Shown: positions 41,898 through 52,432 of the stretch, one piece after another
How the letters are laid out: each line of letters opens with the position of its first letter
Numbering within the stretch: position 1 is the stretch's first letter
From: an uncultured Lysobacter sp.
GTDB lineage: Bacteria; Pseudomonadota; Gammaproteobacteria; Xanthomonadales; Xanthomonadaceae
NCBI GenBank assembly: GCA_946480055.1
Contig: CAMLID010000014.1
Location: forward strand, 4,825 to 68,824
Direction of reading: 5' to 3'
DNA: 64,000 nt
Notes under the pieces: generated by a model
Seen by the model: only the letters and a program-made list of their open reading frames with translations
What the model was told of the DNA's origin: nothing
The model's database searches: none
Program-made: the position numbers and the translations under genes

Positions 41898-42686
41898 TCA
41901 GTTCAGGACCGCGAAACCGTGGCGGCGGAACACCGTCGCCGCGGCCGGAGTCTTGAGCCAGCGCACGAACGCGGCCGTCTGCGCGCGCTTGCTGGCGCGG
42001 ATGCGCGCGACCGGGTAGACGATGGCCGGGTGGGTGTTGGCGGGGAAGGTCGCGAGCACGCGCACGTTCGGCTCGGCGCGCGCGTCGCTGGCGTAGACCA
42101 CGCCCAGCGGCGCTTCGCCGCGCGCGACCAGCATCAACGCCGCGCGCACGTTTTCGGCCTCGGCGACCTTGGGTTGCAACTGCCGCCACACGCCCAGCGA
42201 TTCGAATGCGGCCCGCGCGTACTTGCCTGCCGGCACGCTCGCGGTCAGCGCCAAGGCCAGGCGGCCGTCGCCGAGCAGCGGGCGCAGATCGACGCCGGGT
42301 TTCAGCGTCAGCGCTTGTGCGCTGCTGGTCTTGGGCGCGATCAGCACCAGGCTGTTGCCGAGCAGGTTGCGGCGGCTGCTCTCATCGATCAGCTTGCGTT
42401 GCTGCAGGTAATCCATCCAGTCCAGGTCGGCGGACACGAACACGTCGGCCGGCGCGCCCTGTTCGATCTGCCGCGCCAGCGCCGAGCTGGCGGCGTAGGA
42501 CATGCGCAGCGGTTGAGCGGTCTGGCCCTCGTAGACCACCGCGGCTTCGTCCAGCGCTTCCTTGAGGCTGGCTGCCGCGAACACGGTGATCGGTTCGGGT
42601 TTGGGCGGAGCGGCGCCGGCGCTGGCCGCCAGGGACAGGCCGAGGGCGCAGAACGCGGCGAGCCAGCGGCGACGCGACAGGATCAT
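41898..42686 (-). CDS. modA: Molybdate-binding periplasmic protein
   Basis: 262 residues. A signal peptide (Arg-rich start, cleavage near ASAGAA) and the conserved start PITVFAAASLKEALDEAA mark ModA. YAASSALARQIEQGAPADVFVSADLDWMDYL and the later LGVVYASDA are also standard, with Ser, Ala and Tyr side chains that bind the oxyanion. It captures molybdate (or tungstate) and delivers it to ModBC. First of the mod genes; a molybdopterin-domain gene lies 79 bases upstream on the same strand. Confidence 0.95.
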   Translation of the reverse strand: MILSRRRWLAAFCALGLSLAASAGAAPPKPEPITVFAAASLKEALDEAAVVYEGQTAQPLRMSYAASSALARQIEQGAPADVFVSADLDWMDYLQQRKLIDESSRRNLLGNSLVLIAPKTSSAQALTLKPGVDLRPLLGDGRLALALTASVPAGKYARAAFESLGVWRQLQPKVAEAENVRAALMLVARGEAPLGVVYASDARAEPNVRVLATFPANTHPAIVYPVARIRASKRAQTAAFVRWLKTPAAATVFRRHGFAVLN

Positions 42687-42765
42687 GGGGTAGCTCCGGG
42701 GGCGGCGCGATGAGCGTAGCGCGAAACCGTGCCGACGCAGAGACGAGCTCGTCGCGCGGCAAGGA

Positions 42766-43284
42766 TCAGGGCGCGTCGATCACCCGGATCGATTCGATCT
42801 GGCGGATCCAGCGTGCGGGCCGCGATTCGCCCGGTGCGATCAGGCGCCAAGGGCCGTCGTCCGCGCCTAGCACTGCGCCGTCGCAACGGTCGGTCAGGAC
42901 CACCTCGCGCGCGCCCAGGCTGGCATCGAGTTCGGCCAGCGAGTAGGCGACGCGGTAGCCGTCGCGCGCCGACACCACCACCATGCGCGCCAGTTGCGGC
43001 CCGCGCAGCGGTTCCTCGGGCATGGCGCCGGACGCGCGCAGCAGCGCGGCCAGCGACACGCCTTCGCAGCTCAGGGTCTTGCCGTGCGCGCTGCCGGTGG
43101 CGGCGACGCGCGGTAGGGTCGCGATCTTCGCCGCATCCAGGGCCACGTCCATCGGCGCCATGCGCTGCGGCGGATCGGAGGCATGCGCGTGCGGGTTCTT
43201 CTCAGGCTCGGCGGCGACAGCGGTCGCAGCGGAGAGCAGGCCGATCAGACAGGCGGTCGCTGGCAGCATGCGTGTCGGGCTCAT
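42766..43284 (-). CDS. Molybdopterin-dependent oxidoreductase-like periplasmic protein
   Basis: 172 residues. Signal peptide to about residue 25, then a His-containing linker, then a small domain of the sulfite-oxidase/YedY molybdopterin-binding type: LSCEGVSLAALLRASGAMPEEPLRGPQLARMVVVSARDGYRVAYSLAELDASLGAREVVLTDRCDG, ending GPWRLIAPGESRPARWIRQIESIRV. The domain is shorter than enzyme-sized homologues, so it may bind no cofactor; Cys in LSCEG could be the metal ligand. Lying right before modA, it fits a molybdenum-linked role, which is inference. Confidence 0.7.
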   Translation of the reverse strand: MSPTRMLPATACLIGLLSAATAVAAEPEKNPHAHASDPPQRMAPMDVALDAAKIATLPRVAATGSAHGKTLSCEGVSLAALLRASGAMPEEPLRGPQLARMVVVSARDGYRVAYSLAELDASLGAREVVLTDRCDGAVLGADDGPWRLIAPGESRPARWIRQIESIRVIDAP

Positions 43285-43291
43285 GGCGGCC

Positions 43292-44155
43292 TCAGAGCTG
43301 ATTGAGCGGAATCTTGAGGTAGCGTACGCCGTTGTCTTCGGCGTCGGGCAGGGCGCCCGCGCGCAGATTGACCTGTAATGCCGGCAGGATCAGCGCAGGC
43401 ACCGCCAGGGTCGCGTCGCGGGCTTCGCGCATGCGCACGAACTCGGCTTCGACGGTGTCGCCGCGGACGTGGATGTTGGCGCGCTTCTGTTCGCCGATGC
43501 TGGTTTCGCAGCACGGCGCGCGGCCGTCGGGGCCGTAGTCGTGGCAGACGAACACGCGGGTGGCATCGGGCAGTTCGTAGAGGTGCCGGATCGAGGCGTA
43601 CAGCATGGCCGCGTCGCCGCCTGGGAAATCGCAGCGCGCGGTGCCGCTGTCGGGCATGAACAGCGAGTCGCCAGTGAACAGCGCGTCGTCGATCAGGTAG
43701 GCCAGGCTGTCGAGGGTGTGGCCGGGCACCGCGATGGCGCGTGCGCGCAGGTCGCCGATCGCGAACGTTTCCTCGTCCTCGAACAGGTGGTCGAACTGGC
43801 TGCCGTCGGCTTCGACCTTGGCGTCCAGGCCCAGCACCGGCACGAAGGTGCGCTGCACTTCGCGGATGCGGCGGCCGATCGCGATGCGCGCCTGCGGCAG
43901 GCGCTGCTTCAGCCAGTGCGCGGCGGTGAGGTGGTCGGCGTGGGCATGGGTTTCCAGCAGCCAGCGCACGTCCGCGCCGCAGGCTTGCGCGACGTCGAGG
44001 ATCGCCTGCGCCGAGCTGCCGCCGGTGCGGCCGGAACGCGCGTCGTAGTCGAGCACCGGATCGACGATCGCGGCCTGCGACGTCGCCGGGTCCACGACCA
44101 GGTAGCTCCAGGTCCCGGTGTCGGCATGATGGAAGGACTGCACCTGCGGGGACAT
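43292..44155 (-). CDS. MBL-fold metallo-hydrolase, persulfide-dioxygenase/Blh-like
   Basis: 287 residues from the ATG at 44155, with AGAGGAAG just upstream; the much longer frame is an artefact. The metal-binding motif is HAHADH (70-75), with further ligands in GHTLDSLAYL (His), TGDSLFMPDSGTARCDFPGGDA (Asp) and VFVCHDYGPDG (His). This order matches the glyoxalase II/ETHE1 branch, close to Blh-type proteins linked to sulfide detoxification. The substrate is likely a glutathione conjugate or persulfide, but is not shown. It ends seven bases before the molybdopterin-domain gene starts. Confidence 0.85.
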   Translation of the reverse strand: MSPQVQSFHHADTGTWSYLVVDPATSQAAIVDPVLDYDARSGRTGGSSAQAILDVAQACGADVRWLLETHAHADHLTAAHWLKQRLPQARIAIGRRIREVQRTFVPVLGLDAKVEADGSQFDHLFEDEETFAIGDLRARAIAVPGHTLDSLAYLIDDALFTGDSLFMPDSGTARCDFPGGDAAMLYASIRHLYELPDATRVFVCHDYGPDGRAPCCETSIGEQKRANIHVRGDTVEAEFVRMREARDATLAVPALILPALQVNLRAGALPDAEDNGVRYLKIPLNQL

Positions 44156-44231
44156 CGGCTTCCTCTGACTGCGGCGTCCGTGCGATGGGGGCCTGCGCGC
44201 GGTGTGCGGCGCATGGCGTTTTGCGTCGCGC

Positions 44232-45026
44232 TCAGCGCGCGAGTGCGGCGTTGAGCAGGGCGGCGAGGCGGGTGCCGCCGCGGCGCAGCTGGGCTTCGGC
44301 TTCAGGCCGCCAAGTCTGCACGTATTCGTCGTCGATCGTCGCCCGCGGCGGATAGAAGCCCGGTTGCAGCGCGATCCGGCAGGAGGCCTCGGCCCAGCCC
44401 GCCGAATCCGGCGGCAGCGGCGGTTCCGACAGCGCCACCGCCAGCGGCAGTGCGCGCAGGCGTTGCAGCCAGGCGGCCTCGTCCAGGCCGGCGCGGTTGA
44501 GCATGCCGCTGTCCCACAGCGCGTGCAGGTTGGTGCCGCGCCCGCCGAGGTTGACCTGGACGTCGTTGCCGCCCTTGTCGCGGGCGTAGCCGGCATGCAG
44601 GGGTTGGTGCACGTCGCCGACGAAATGGACCACGAACTTCAATGCCTGCAGGCGCTCGGCACGCGGGCGGCGGCGGTCGGCGAGGATCAGGGTCTGGTCG
44701 CGGATCGCCGCGACCACGCACGCGTCGCCGGGACAGTCGCGCTCGGGCTGGTAGACGCAGCCGTGCTCGGCGATGTTGACGTAGTGCCACTTCGCGCTCT
44801 TCTTGCCCAGGTCGGGGTCGTTGGCGCGCAGTTCGTCGGCCCAGTTGGCGATGCCGGGCAGGGTCGGGTCGGGTTCGCCGACCAGCAGCTCGTCGATATC
44901 GCGGCGCACGGCCGGATCGAGTTCGTCCAGGGCCAGCAACGCGACCAGGCGGTGGCCGAGCGGACCCCAGGCCAGGGCATCGATCGGCAGCAGCAGGAGC
45001 AGGGCGAGGGAGAGGGCGCGGATCAT
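44232..45026 (-). CDS. S1/P1-type nuclease
   Basis: 264 residues. The signal peptide is cut so that the mature protein begins with Trp20 (ALAW-GPLGHR), whose amino group is a zinc ligand in this family; His25 follows. KWHYVNIAEH, then KFVVHFVGDVHQPLHAG and GGNDVQVNLGG...NLHALWD supply the other trinuclear-zinc ligands. It should be a secreted or periplasmic nuclease that degrades single-stranded DNA and RNA. Length is normal. It sits 76 bases upstream of the MBL gene on the same strand. Confidence 0.92.
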   Translation of the reverse strand: MIRALSLALLLLLPIDALAWGPLGHRLVALLALDELDPAVRRDIDELLVGEPDPTLPGIANWADELRANDPDLGKKSAKWHYVNIAEHGCVYQPERDCPGDACVVAAIRDQTLILADRRRPRAERLQALKFVVHFVGDVHQPLHAGYARDKGGNDVQVNLGGRGTNLHALWDSGMLNRAGLDEAAWLQRLRALPLAVALSEPPLPPDSAGWAEASCRIALQPGFYPPRATIDDEYVQTWRPEAEAQLRRGGTRLAALLNAALAR

Positions 45027-45158
45027 CCCGTCACTTTACCGGAGACGGCAGGGTTCCCGGCTGTAACCGATGCACACGAACGGTGCCGGTCTTGTCGGTT
45101 CGCGCCCCGGCGCCGCGGTACGGCCGCAACGCCGGGGCTGCCGCCTCGGACGGCGGGC

Positions 45159-47054
<1,896 letters not shown>

Positions 47055-47078
47055 GCCGCGACGATCCTGGCAAACGAG

Positions 47079-47104
47079 AAAGCCCCGCGGTTGCGGGGCT
47101 TTTT
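47079..47104 (+). terminator. Terminator of gap
   Basis: AAAGCCCCGC (47079-47088) pairs with GCGGGGCTTT around GGTT, followed by a T-run. Confidence 0.88.
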
Positions 47105-47184
47105 CTTTGGGACGTCTTCTTTGGAAGGTCGCGCACGCAGCGGCCCGGCCCTTCCCCGGCACGCAGGGAAGGGCCGTCGTCGGC

Positions 47185-49464
47185 TCAGGTCGCGGCCGTC
47201 GCCGATTCGCGCAAACCTTCCGCGGCCTGCACCATCGCCTTCAGCGCGGTGCGCACTTCCGGCCAGCCGCGGGTCTTGAGGCCGCAGTCCGGGTTGACCC
47301 ACAACTGCGCCGGGGTCAGCACGTCCAGGGCCTTGTCCAGCAGTTCGCGCATCTCCTCCACGCTCGGCACCCGCGGGGAGTGGATGTCGTAGACGCCCGG
47401 GCCGATGCCGTTGGGGTAGCGATAGCGCACGAACGCGTCCAGCAGCTCCATGCGCGAGCGCGAGGTCTCGATCGAGATCACATCGGCGTCCAGGTCGGCG
47501 ACCGCTTCGATGATGTCGTTGAACTCGGCGTAGCACATGTGGGTGTGGATCTGGGTCGCGTCGTCGACCCCGCTCGCCGCCAGGCGGAAGGCCTCGCCGG
47601 CCCAGGCCAGGTAGGCCGGCCAGTCGGTGCGGCGCAGCGGCAGGCCTTCGCGCAGCGCCGGTTCGTCGATCTGGATCACCGCGATGCCGGCCGCTTCCAG
47701 ATCCAGCACTTCCTCGCGCAGGGCCAGGGCGATCTGGCGACAGGTGTCGGCGCGCGGCTGGTCGTCGCGCACGAACGACCACTGCAGGATCGTGACCGGG
47801 CCGGTGAGCATGCCTTTGACCGGGCGTGGGGTCAGCGATTGCGCGTAGCGCGCCCAGTCCACGGTCATCGGCTGCGGCCGCGAGACGTCGCCGAACAGCA
47901 CCGGCGGTTTCACGCAGCGCGAGCCGTAGCTCTGGACCCAGCCGTGGGCGGTGAAGGCGAAGCCGTCGAGCTGCTCGCCGAAGTACTCGACCATGTCGTT
48001 GCGCTCGAACTCGCCGTGCACCAGCACGTCCAGGCCCAGCGCTTCCTGCTCACGCAGGCACAGTTCGGTCTCGCGCTCGAGGAAGCTGCGATAGCCGGCG
48101 TCGTCCAGGCGCCCGGCCTTGTGTTCGGCGCGGGCCTGGCGCACCTGCGCGGTTTGCGGGAACGAACCGATGGTGGTGGTGGGGAAGTCGGGCAGCTTCA
48201 GGCGCTGCGCCTGCACTTGCGCGCGCTGCGCGTAGGGCGAGTCGCGCCGGGCCATGGCCGGTACGATCGCAGCGAGCTTGGCCCGCACCTGGGTGTCGCG
48301 CAACAGCGGCGAGGCCAGACGCGCGGCGCGCGCGCTCGCGGCCGCGGCCAGCGCATCGGCGGCGCGGTCGCTGTCGGCCAGCGTATCGGCGAGCAGACGC
48401 AGTTCCTCCAGCTTCTGCTTGGCATAGGCCATCCATTGCCGCAGCGGCGGCGGCAGCTTGCGCTCCAGTTCCAGATCGATCGGCACGTGCAGCAGCGAGC
48501 ACGACGGCGCCAGCCAGCGCGCGCGTGCTCCGGCCCGGCGCGCCAGACTGAGCGCGGCATCCAGGTCGGCGCGCCAGATGTTGCGGCCGTCGACCACGCC
48601 CAGGCTGAGCACGCGATCCTCAGGCAGCTTGGGCAGCAGCGCTTCGAGCTGGCCGGGCGCGCGCACGAGATCCAGATGCAGGGCCTGCACCGGCAAGGCC
48701 GCGGCCAGTTCGGCGTTGTCGCCGAGTCTGCCGAAATAGCTCGCCAACAGGCGCTCGGGCGCGTCGGCTTCGGCGAGTGCGTCGTAGGCGCGGCGATAGG
48801 CGCGACGGTCGGCGTCGTCGAGGTCCAGAGCCAGGCAGGGTTCGTCCAACTGCACCCATTGCGCGCCGGCGGCTTTCAGTCGCGCCAGCAGTTCGGCGTA
48901 GGCCGGCAGCAGGGCATCGAGCAGTTCGCGCGGGTCGCCGCCGTCGCTGCGCTTGCCGAGCTTGAGCAAGGACACCGGCCCCAGCAGCACCGGCCGCGCC
49001 TGCAGGCCCAGGGCCTGGGCTTCGGCGAGTTCGGCCAGCGGTTTGTCGCCGCGCAGGACGAAGCGCTGGTCGCGCTCGAACTGCGGCACCAGGTAGTGGT
49101 AGTTGGTGTCGAACCACTTGGTCATTTCCAGGGCGCGCAGGTCGTGGCGCGCGTCCTGCAGGCCGCGCGCGAGCGCGAAGTAGCCGGTCAGCGGATCGGC
49201 GTCGAGGGTCTCGCGGTAGGGCGTGGGAACCGCGTCGAACAGCACGGCGGTGTCGAGCACATGGTCGTAGAGCGAGAAGTCGTTGCAAGGCACGACGTCG
49301 GCGCCGGCGTCGCGCGCCAGCTTCCAATGTCGGGCGCGAAGCGTGCGTGCGGTGTCGTGCAGCGTGGTGGCCGAGGTCTCGCCTTTCCAGAACGATTCCA
49401 GGGCTTGCTTGAGCTCGCGTCGCGCGCCGATGCGCGGGAAGCCGAGGTGGGTAACGCTGATCAT
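47185..49464 (-). CDS. metE: Cobalamin-independent methionine synthase MetE
   Basis: 759 residues from the ATG at 49464 (AGGAG six bases upstream), the family length. It transfers a methyl group from 5-methyltetrahydropteroyltri-L-glutamate to homocysteine without B12. The zinc ligands are visible: His642 and Cys644 in HTHMCYAEF, and Cys727 in NPDCGLKTRGW, matching the E. coli enzyme numbering within one residue. N-terminal HLGFPRIGARRELK is also diagnostic. A cobalamin riboswitch lies about 220-390 bases upstream, so expression should fall when B12 is available and MetH can take over. Confidence 0.97.
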   Translation of the reverse strand: MISVTHLGFPRIGARRELKQALESFWKGETSATTLHDTARTLRARHWKLARDAGADVVPCNDFSLYDHVLDTAVLFDAVPTPYRETLDADPLTGYFALARGLQDARHDLRALEMTKWFDTNYHYLVPQFERDQRFVLRGDKPLAELAEAQALGLQARPVLLGPVSLLKLGKRSDGGDPRELLDALLPAYAELLARLKAAGAQWVQLDEPCLALDLDDADRRAYRRAYDALAEADAPERLLASYFGRLGDNAELAAALPVQALHLDLVRAPGQLEALLPKLPEDRVLSLGVVDGRNIWRADLDAALSLARRAGARARWLAPSCSLLHVPIDLELERKLPPPLRQWMAYAKQKLEELRLLADTLADSDRAADALAAAASARAARLASPLLRDTQVRAKLAAIVPAMARRDSPYAQRAQVQAQRLKLPDFPTTTIGSFPQTAQVRQARAEHKAGRLDDAGYRSFLERETELCLREQEALGLDVLVHGEFERNDMVEYFGEQLDGFAFTAHGWVQSYGSRCVKPPVLFGDVSRPQPMTVDWARYAQSLTPRPVKGMLTGPVTILQWSFVRDDQPRADTCRQIALALREEVLDLEAAGIAVIQIDEPALREGLPLRRTDWPAYLAWAGEAFRLAASGVDDATQIHTHMCYAEFNDIIEAVADLDADVISIETSRSRMELLDAFVRYRYPNGIGPGVYDIHSPRVPSVEEMRELLDKALDVLTPAQLWVNPDCGLKTRGWPEVRTALKAMVQAAEGLRESATAAT

Positions 49465-49680
49465 GATGTCTCCTGCGATGCGTGTGGGCATGAGCAGGGC
49501 AACGAAGGAAGGCGGGTACGCACGCGCGACCGCCCACCGCGGATGCGGCGACGCCGGAGCACGACCTGCCTTCGACCTTCGCCCCCGCGGGCGAACCGGC
49601 TTCGTCCGATCGGCGAGAACGGGCCGCAGCCGCGTTGCATCGCCGGCCTGACGGGCCGGAGTCGGACGGAGGGCGAACCC

Positions 49681-49850
49681 TCCGGTCTTGGCAGGTCTTC
49701 GGGCTTGGGGCGTGGCGTCGTTGGACGCCGCCTACTGTCCGTCGCTTCCCGGATTCGCATCCAGTGCCTGACGGAGGTCGTTCCCTATACCGCTGCGGGG
49801 CAGCTCCGGAATTGGACAGATGTCCGCACCGGATTCCCTCTAGGCGCCGT
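49681..49850 (-). promoter_or_regulatory. Cobalamin riboswitch upstream of metE
   Basis: Read on the minus strand, 5' to 3': GGGAATCCGGTGC (from about 49838), the GAGCTGCCCCGCAGCGGTA core (about 49787-49805), a CACTGG-GGGAAG segment and the B12 box AGCCCGAAGACCTGC (49691-49705). These are the conserved pieces of the cobalamin aptamer in the right order and spacing, about 220 bases before the metE start. The remaining leader (49465-49680) has a CG-rich hairpin at 49578-49595 and no T-run, so control is probably at translation. No protein-coding gene lies between 49465 and 49963. Confidence 0.93.
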
Positions 49851-49963
49851 CGGTGCGACCCGGTGGCGTCTTGTCGCATCGCTTTATCTTTATGAAGAGA
49901 TGGTCGCCATGACGGCTGCCAAGTTACGCTGCGAGGCGGCGCGCGTCAATCGATCCCGATGCG

Positions 49964-50491
49964 TTAGAGCGGGCTGGATTCCGACGCGGCCGTCGCCATC
50001 GGCACGCCTTCGAGATCGGATGGCTCACCCACTTCGATGCGATAGACGGCCTCGCGCGCGGGCGTGGGCGCGGCGCTCTGTTCCCAGAGGTGACGGTACT
50101 GCAGCCGAAGCGTGCCGTTGCCGGACCGGATGGCACGGAAGCGCCAGATGACGTCGCTCGGCGCTCCGGGCGGCGGCGGTTCGCCGTCGTCGGATGCGCG
50201 TTGCGGATGGAACGCCACGATCGTACTCAGGACCTCGCTCCGACCCGGGGTACCGGCATCATCCACGCCGGCGACCACGCCCCAGCCGTAGCCGGTGGAT
50301 GCGTTGTCGACGAGCGCGATTTCGAACTCCTCGCCCATGTTCAATTTGAGCTTGGCGCCACTGTCGGCCAGCGTCATCCGCTTCACCGAAGCCGGCTCCT
50401 GTGCCGGCGTGGCGGCCTGATCCTGCGGCGTTACGTATGCGCATGCGGCGAGCATCAGCGCCGCGATGGTCAACAGAACAAGTCTGGTCAT
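49964..50491 (-). CDS. Chagasin-type (I42) protease inhibitor lipoprotein
   Basis: 175 residues. A lipoprotein signal (LAAC, Cys17) is followed by a Gln/Ala-rich linker and a domain with the chagasin layout: EEFEIALVDNASTGYGW, where NASTGY (63-68) corresponds to the NPTTGY inhibitory loop, then VIWRFRAIRSGNGTLRLQYRHLWEQ, corresponding to the GxG and RPW loops. Members of inhibitor family I42 block papain-like cysteine peptidases. The RPW motif is replaced by HLW, so the strength of inhibition is uncertain. It is likely periplasmic and may guard against the cell's own secreted peptidases. Confidence 0.75.
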   Translation of the reverse strand: MTRLVLLTIAALMLAACAYVTPQDQAATPAQEPASVKRMTLADSGAKLKLNMGEEFEIALVDNASTGYGWGVVAGVDDAGTPGRSEVLSTIVAFHPQRASDDGEPPPPGAPSDVIWRFRAIRSGNGTLRLQYRHLWEQSAAPTPAREAVYRIEVGEPSDLEGVPMATAASESSPL

Positions 50492-50644
50492 GAAAGCTTC
50501 GCCGCGTCGATCGAGGACGACATCGTGCTGAAGTTGGGGCGGCTGCGCCAGCCGCTGCCATCGCCTAAGCCGGACGTGTCGCGCCGTTCGGCCGCGACGG
50601 CTGCCTAACGCCTCGACGCGGCGCGTCGGACGATCCGGACGTGC

Positions 50645-51025
50645 TCAGGCAGGCGCGGATTCCAGCGCGGGCACCAGCGTCGGCACGCCCTCGCGATCCA
50701 GCGCGATCATGGTGAAGCGGCCGCGCGTGGCCAGCTGCGACTCGCCGCTGAGCAGGTCCTCGCTATGCATCTCGACCTCCACCTGCATCGAGGTGCGCCC
50801 GACCGAGACCACGCGCGCGATCAGTTCGACCAGCGCGCCTTTGGGTACCGCGGTATGGAAGTCGATCTGCTCCGAGCGCGCGGTCACCACCGTGCGGCGG
50901 GCGTAGCGCGAGGCGGCGACGAACGCGGCCTTGTCCATCCACGCCAGCGCCTGGCCGCCGAACAGGGTGCCGAGGTGGTTGGTGTGGTCGGGGAAGACGA
51001 TTTCGATGATGCGGGCTTCGGTCAT
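50645..51025 (-). CDS. Acyl-CoA thioesterase, YciA/hotdog family
   Basis: 126 residues. A single hotdog domain: FPDHTNHLGTLFGGQALAWMDKAAFVAASRYAR carries the conserved Asn/Gly/Asp set of the YciA/ACOT group, and the central sheet is VTARSEQIDFHTAVPKGALVELIARV. It should hydrolyse acyl-CoA esters in the cytoplasm, perhaps with broad chain-length use. The length is typical. It is a lone gene between the inhibitor lipoprotein and a repeat-containing gap. Confidence 0.9.
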   Translation of the reverse strand: MTEARIIEIVFPDHTNHLGTLFGGQALAWMDKAAFVAASRYARRTVVTARSEQIDFHTAVPKGALVELIARVVSVGRTSMQVEVEMHSEDLLSGESQLATRGRFTMIALDREGVPTLVPALESAPA

Positions 51026-51077
51026 GGGGCTCGTGTCTCGGAGATAAGCGACGAGAGTGGCGCCGCAGCGAATAGTT

Positions 51078-51220
51078 CCCTCTCTCGCTTCCGGGAGAGG
51101 GGCACTTTGCTTCAGGAGTGATGAACGAGAGCAAAGGCATTCGCGCCTTTGGCGCTCATATCCTCCCCCAAGCCCTCTCAGCCTTGCACTCCCTGTCGGG
51201 CGCCGTGAGCGGGAGAGGGG
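51078..51220. repeat. CCCTCTC/GAGAGGG palindromic repeats before nrdB
   Basis: CCCTCTC (51078-51084) faces GGGAGAGGG (51093-51101), and a second GGGAGAGGGGC is at 51211-51221 after a CCCTCTC-like half. Members of the family seen at 7001-7107 and 52304-52416. They lie downstream of the nrdB stop. Confidence 0.6.
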
Positions 51221-51270
51221 CTAAAGCATCGAGAGCGCTGGGTGAGCGTTGCGAGAGAAGAGTTCGCCGC

Positions 51271-52287
51271 TCAGAACGCCTCGTCGAACGCGACCTCGCC
51301 CTGCACGCCGACCTGGTAGGCCGAGACCCGGCGCTCGAAGAAGTTGGTCACTTCCTGCACGTCCTGCAGGTCCATGAAGCCGAAGGGGTTGGTCGAGCCG
51401 AAATGCTTGGGCATGCCGAGCTGCGCCATGCGCTGGTCGGCGCAGTACTCCAGGTACTGGCGCATGTCCTTCAGCGACAGGCCGACCACGCCGCCGGACA
51501 GCACGTCCTGGGCGAACTGGAGTTCGCAATCCACCGCGTCCTCGAACATCTTTACCACCTGCGCGCGCAGATCGGCGTCGAACAGGTCGGGCTCCTCCTC
51601 GCGCGCGGTGCGGATGACTTCGAAGGCGAAGGCCATGTGGCAGCTTTCGTCGCGGAACACCCAGTTGGTGCCCGAGGCCAGGCCGTTGAGCAGGCCGCGC
51701 GAACGCAGGTAGTAGACGTAGGCGAAGGCGGCGAAGAAGAACAGGCCTTCGATGCAACCGGCGAAGCAGATCAGGTTGAGCAGGAACTGGCGCCGCTGCT
51801 CGCGGGTCTCGATGCGCTTGATGCCCTGCACCGAATCGATCCAGCGGAAGCAGAACTCGGCCTTGGCCCGGATCGAGGGGATGTTCTCGACCGCGTCGAA
51901 GGCCTTGGCACGCTCGTTCGGGTCGGGCAGGTAGGTGTCGAGCAGGGTCAGGTAGAACTGCACGTGCAGCGCTTCCTCGTACAGCTGCCGCGACAGGTAC
52001 ATGCGCGCTTCCGGCGCGTTGATGTGCTGGTATAGGTTCAACACCAGGTTGTTGGCGACGATGCTGTCGCCGGTGGCGAAGAACGCGACCAGCCGCTCGA
52101 CCAGATGGCGCTCGGCCGGGCCGAACTTGTGCTTGAGGTCGTTGACGTCCTGCGAGAAATCGACCTCTTCGACGGTCCAGGTGTTGCGGATCGCGTCGCG
52201 GTACATCTCGTAGAAATGCGGGTAGCGCATCGGCCGCAGGGTGAGATCGAAGCCGGGGTCGAGCAGGCGAGGCGTTGCGAGGGACAT
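51271..52287 (-). CDS. nrdB: Class Ia ribonucleotide reductase beta subunit
   Basis: 338 residues from the ATG at 52287. The diiron/tyrosyl-radical subunit that makes the radical used by NrdA. Metal ligands and the radical site are visible: Asp74 (FFATGDSIVANN), Glu105 and His108 in EEALHVQFY, and Tyr112 four residues after His108, the position of the radical tyrosine in E. coli. FEDAVDCELQFAQ and the conserved C-terminal tail that docks on NrdA (AFDEAF region) are present. It lies 145 bases after nrdA, across repeat hairpins, and is presumably co-transcribed. Confidence 0.96.
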   Translation of the reverse strand: MSLATPRLLDPGFDLTLRPMRYPHFYEMYRDAIRNTWTVEEVDFSQDVNDLKHKFGPAERHLVERLVAFFATGDSIVANNLVLNLYQHINAPEARMYLSRQLYEEALHVQFYLTLLDTYLPDPNERAKAFDAVENIPSIRAKAEFCFRWIDSVQGIKRIETREQRRQFLLNLICFAGCIEGLFFFAAFAYVYYLRSRGLLNGLASGTNWVFRDESCHMAFAFEVIRTAREEEPDLFDADLRAQVVKMFEDAVDCELQFAQDVLSGGVVGLSLKDMRQYLEYCADQRMAQLGMPKHFGSTNPFGFMDLQDVQEVTNFFERRVSAYQVGVQGEVAFDEAF

Positions 52288-52303
52288 GGGCGTTTCTCTT
52301 TTC

Positions 52304-52416
52304 CCTTCTCCCGCTGGGAGAAGGTGGCCCATAGGGCCGGATGAGGGTTCGGGATGAGTTCGGGCAGCGCGCTCGCGCCGGACCCTCACCCCAACCCCTC
52401 TCCGATGGGAGAGGGG
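52304..52416. repeat. Palindromic repeats inside the nrdA-nrdB gap
   Basis: CCTTCTCCC-GCT-GGGAGAAGG (52304-52324) and CCCCTCTCC-GAT-GGGAGAGGGG (52395-52416), separated by GATGAGGGTTCGGGATGAG-like sequence. The same family as at 7001 and 51078. They sit between the two genes of one operon. Confidence 0.75.
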
Positions 52417-52432
52417 CTGAAGCGGTGCGGGT

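Noticed and set aside
45104..45138. GCCCCGGCG/CGCCGGGGC hairpin downstream of ompW as terminator
   Set aside because: A 9-bp stem is visible but there is no T-run on the ompW strand, so a terminator call is not supported.
49861..49920. CTTTATCTTTAT direct repeat upstream of the metE riboswitch as a MetR or SahR site
   Set aside because: Not a palindrome and no clear consensus match; too weak to call an operator.
47107..50151. 1014-residue plus-strand frame over metE, its riboswitch and the inhibitor gene
   Set aside because: Runs through the riboswitch and two real genes on the other strand; no domain recognised.
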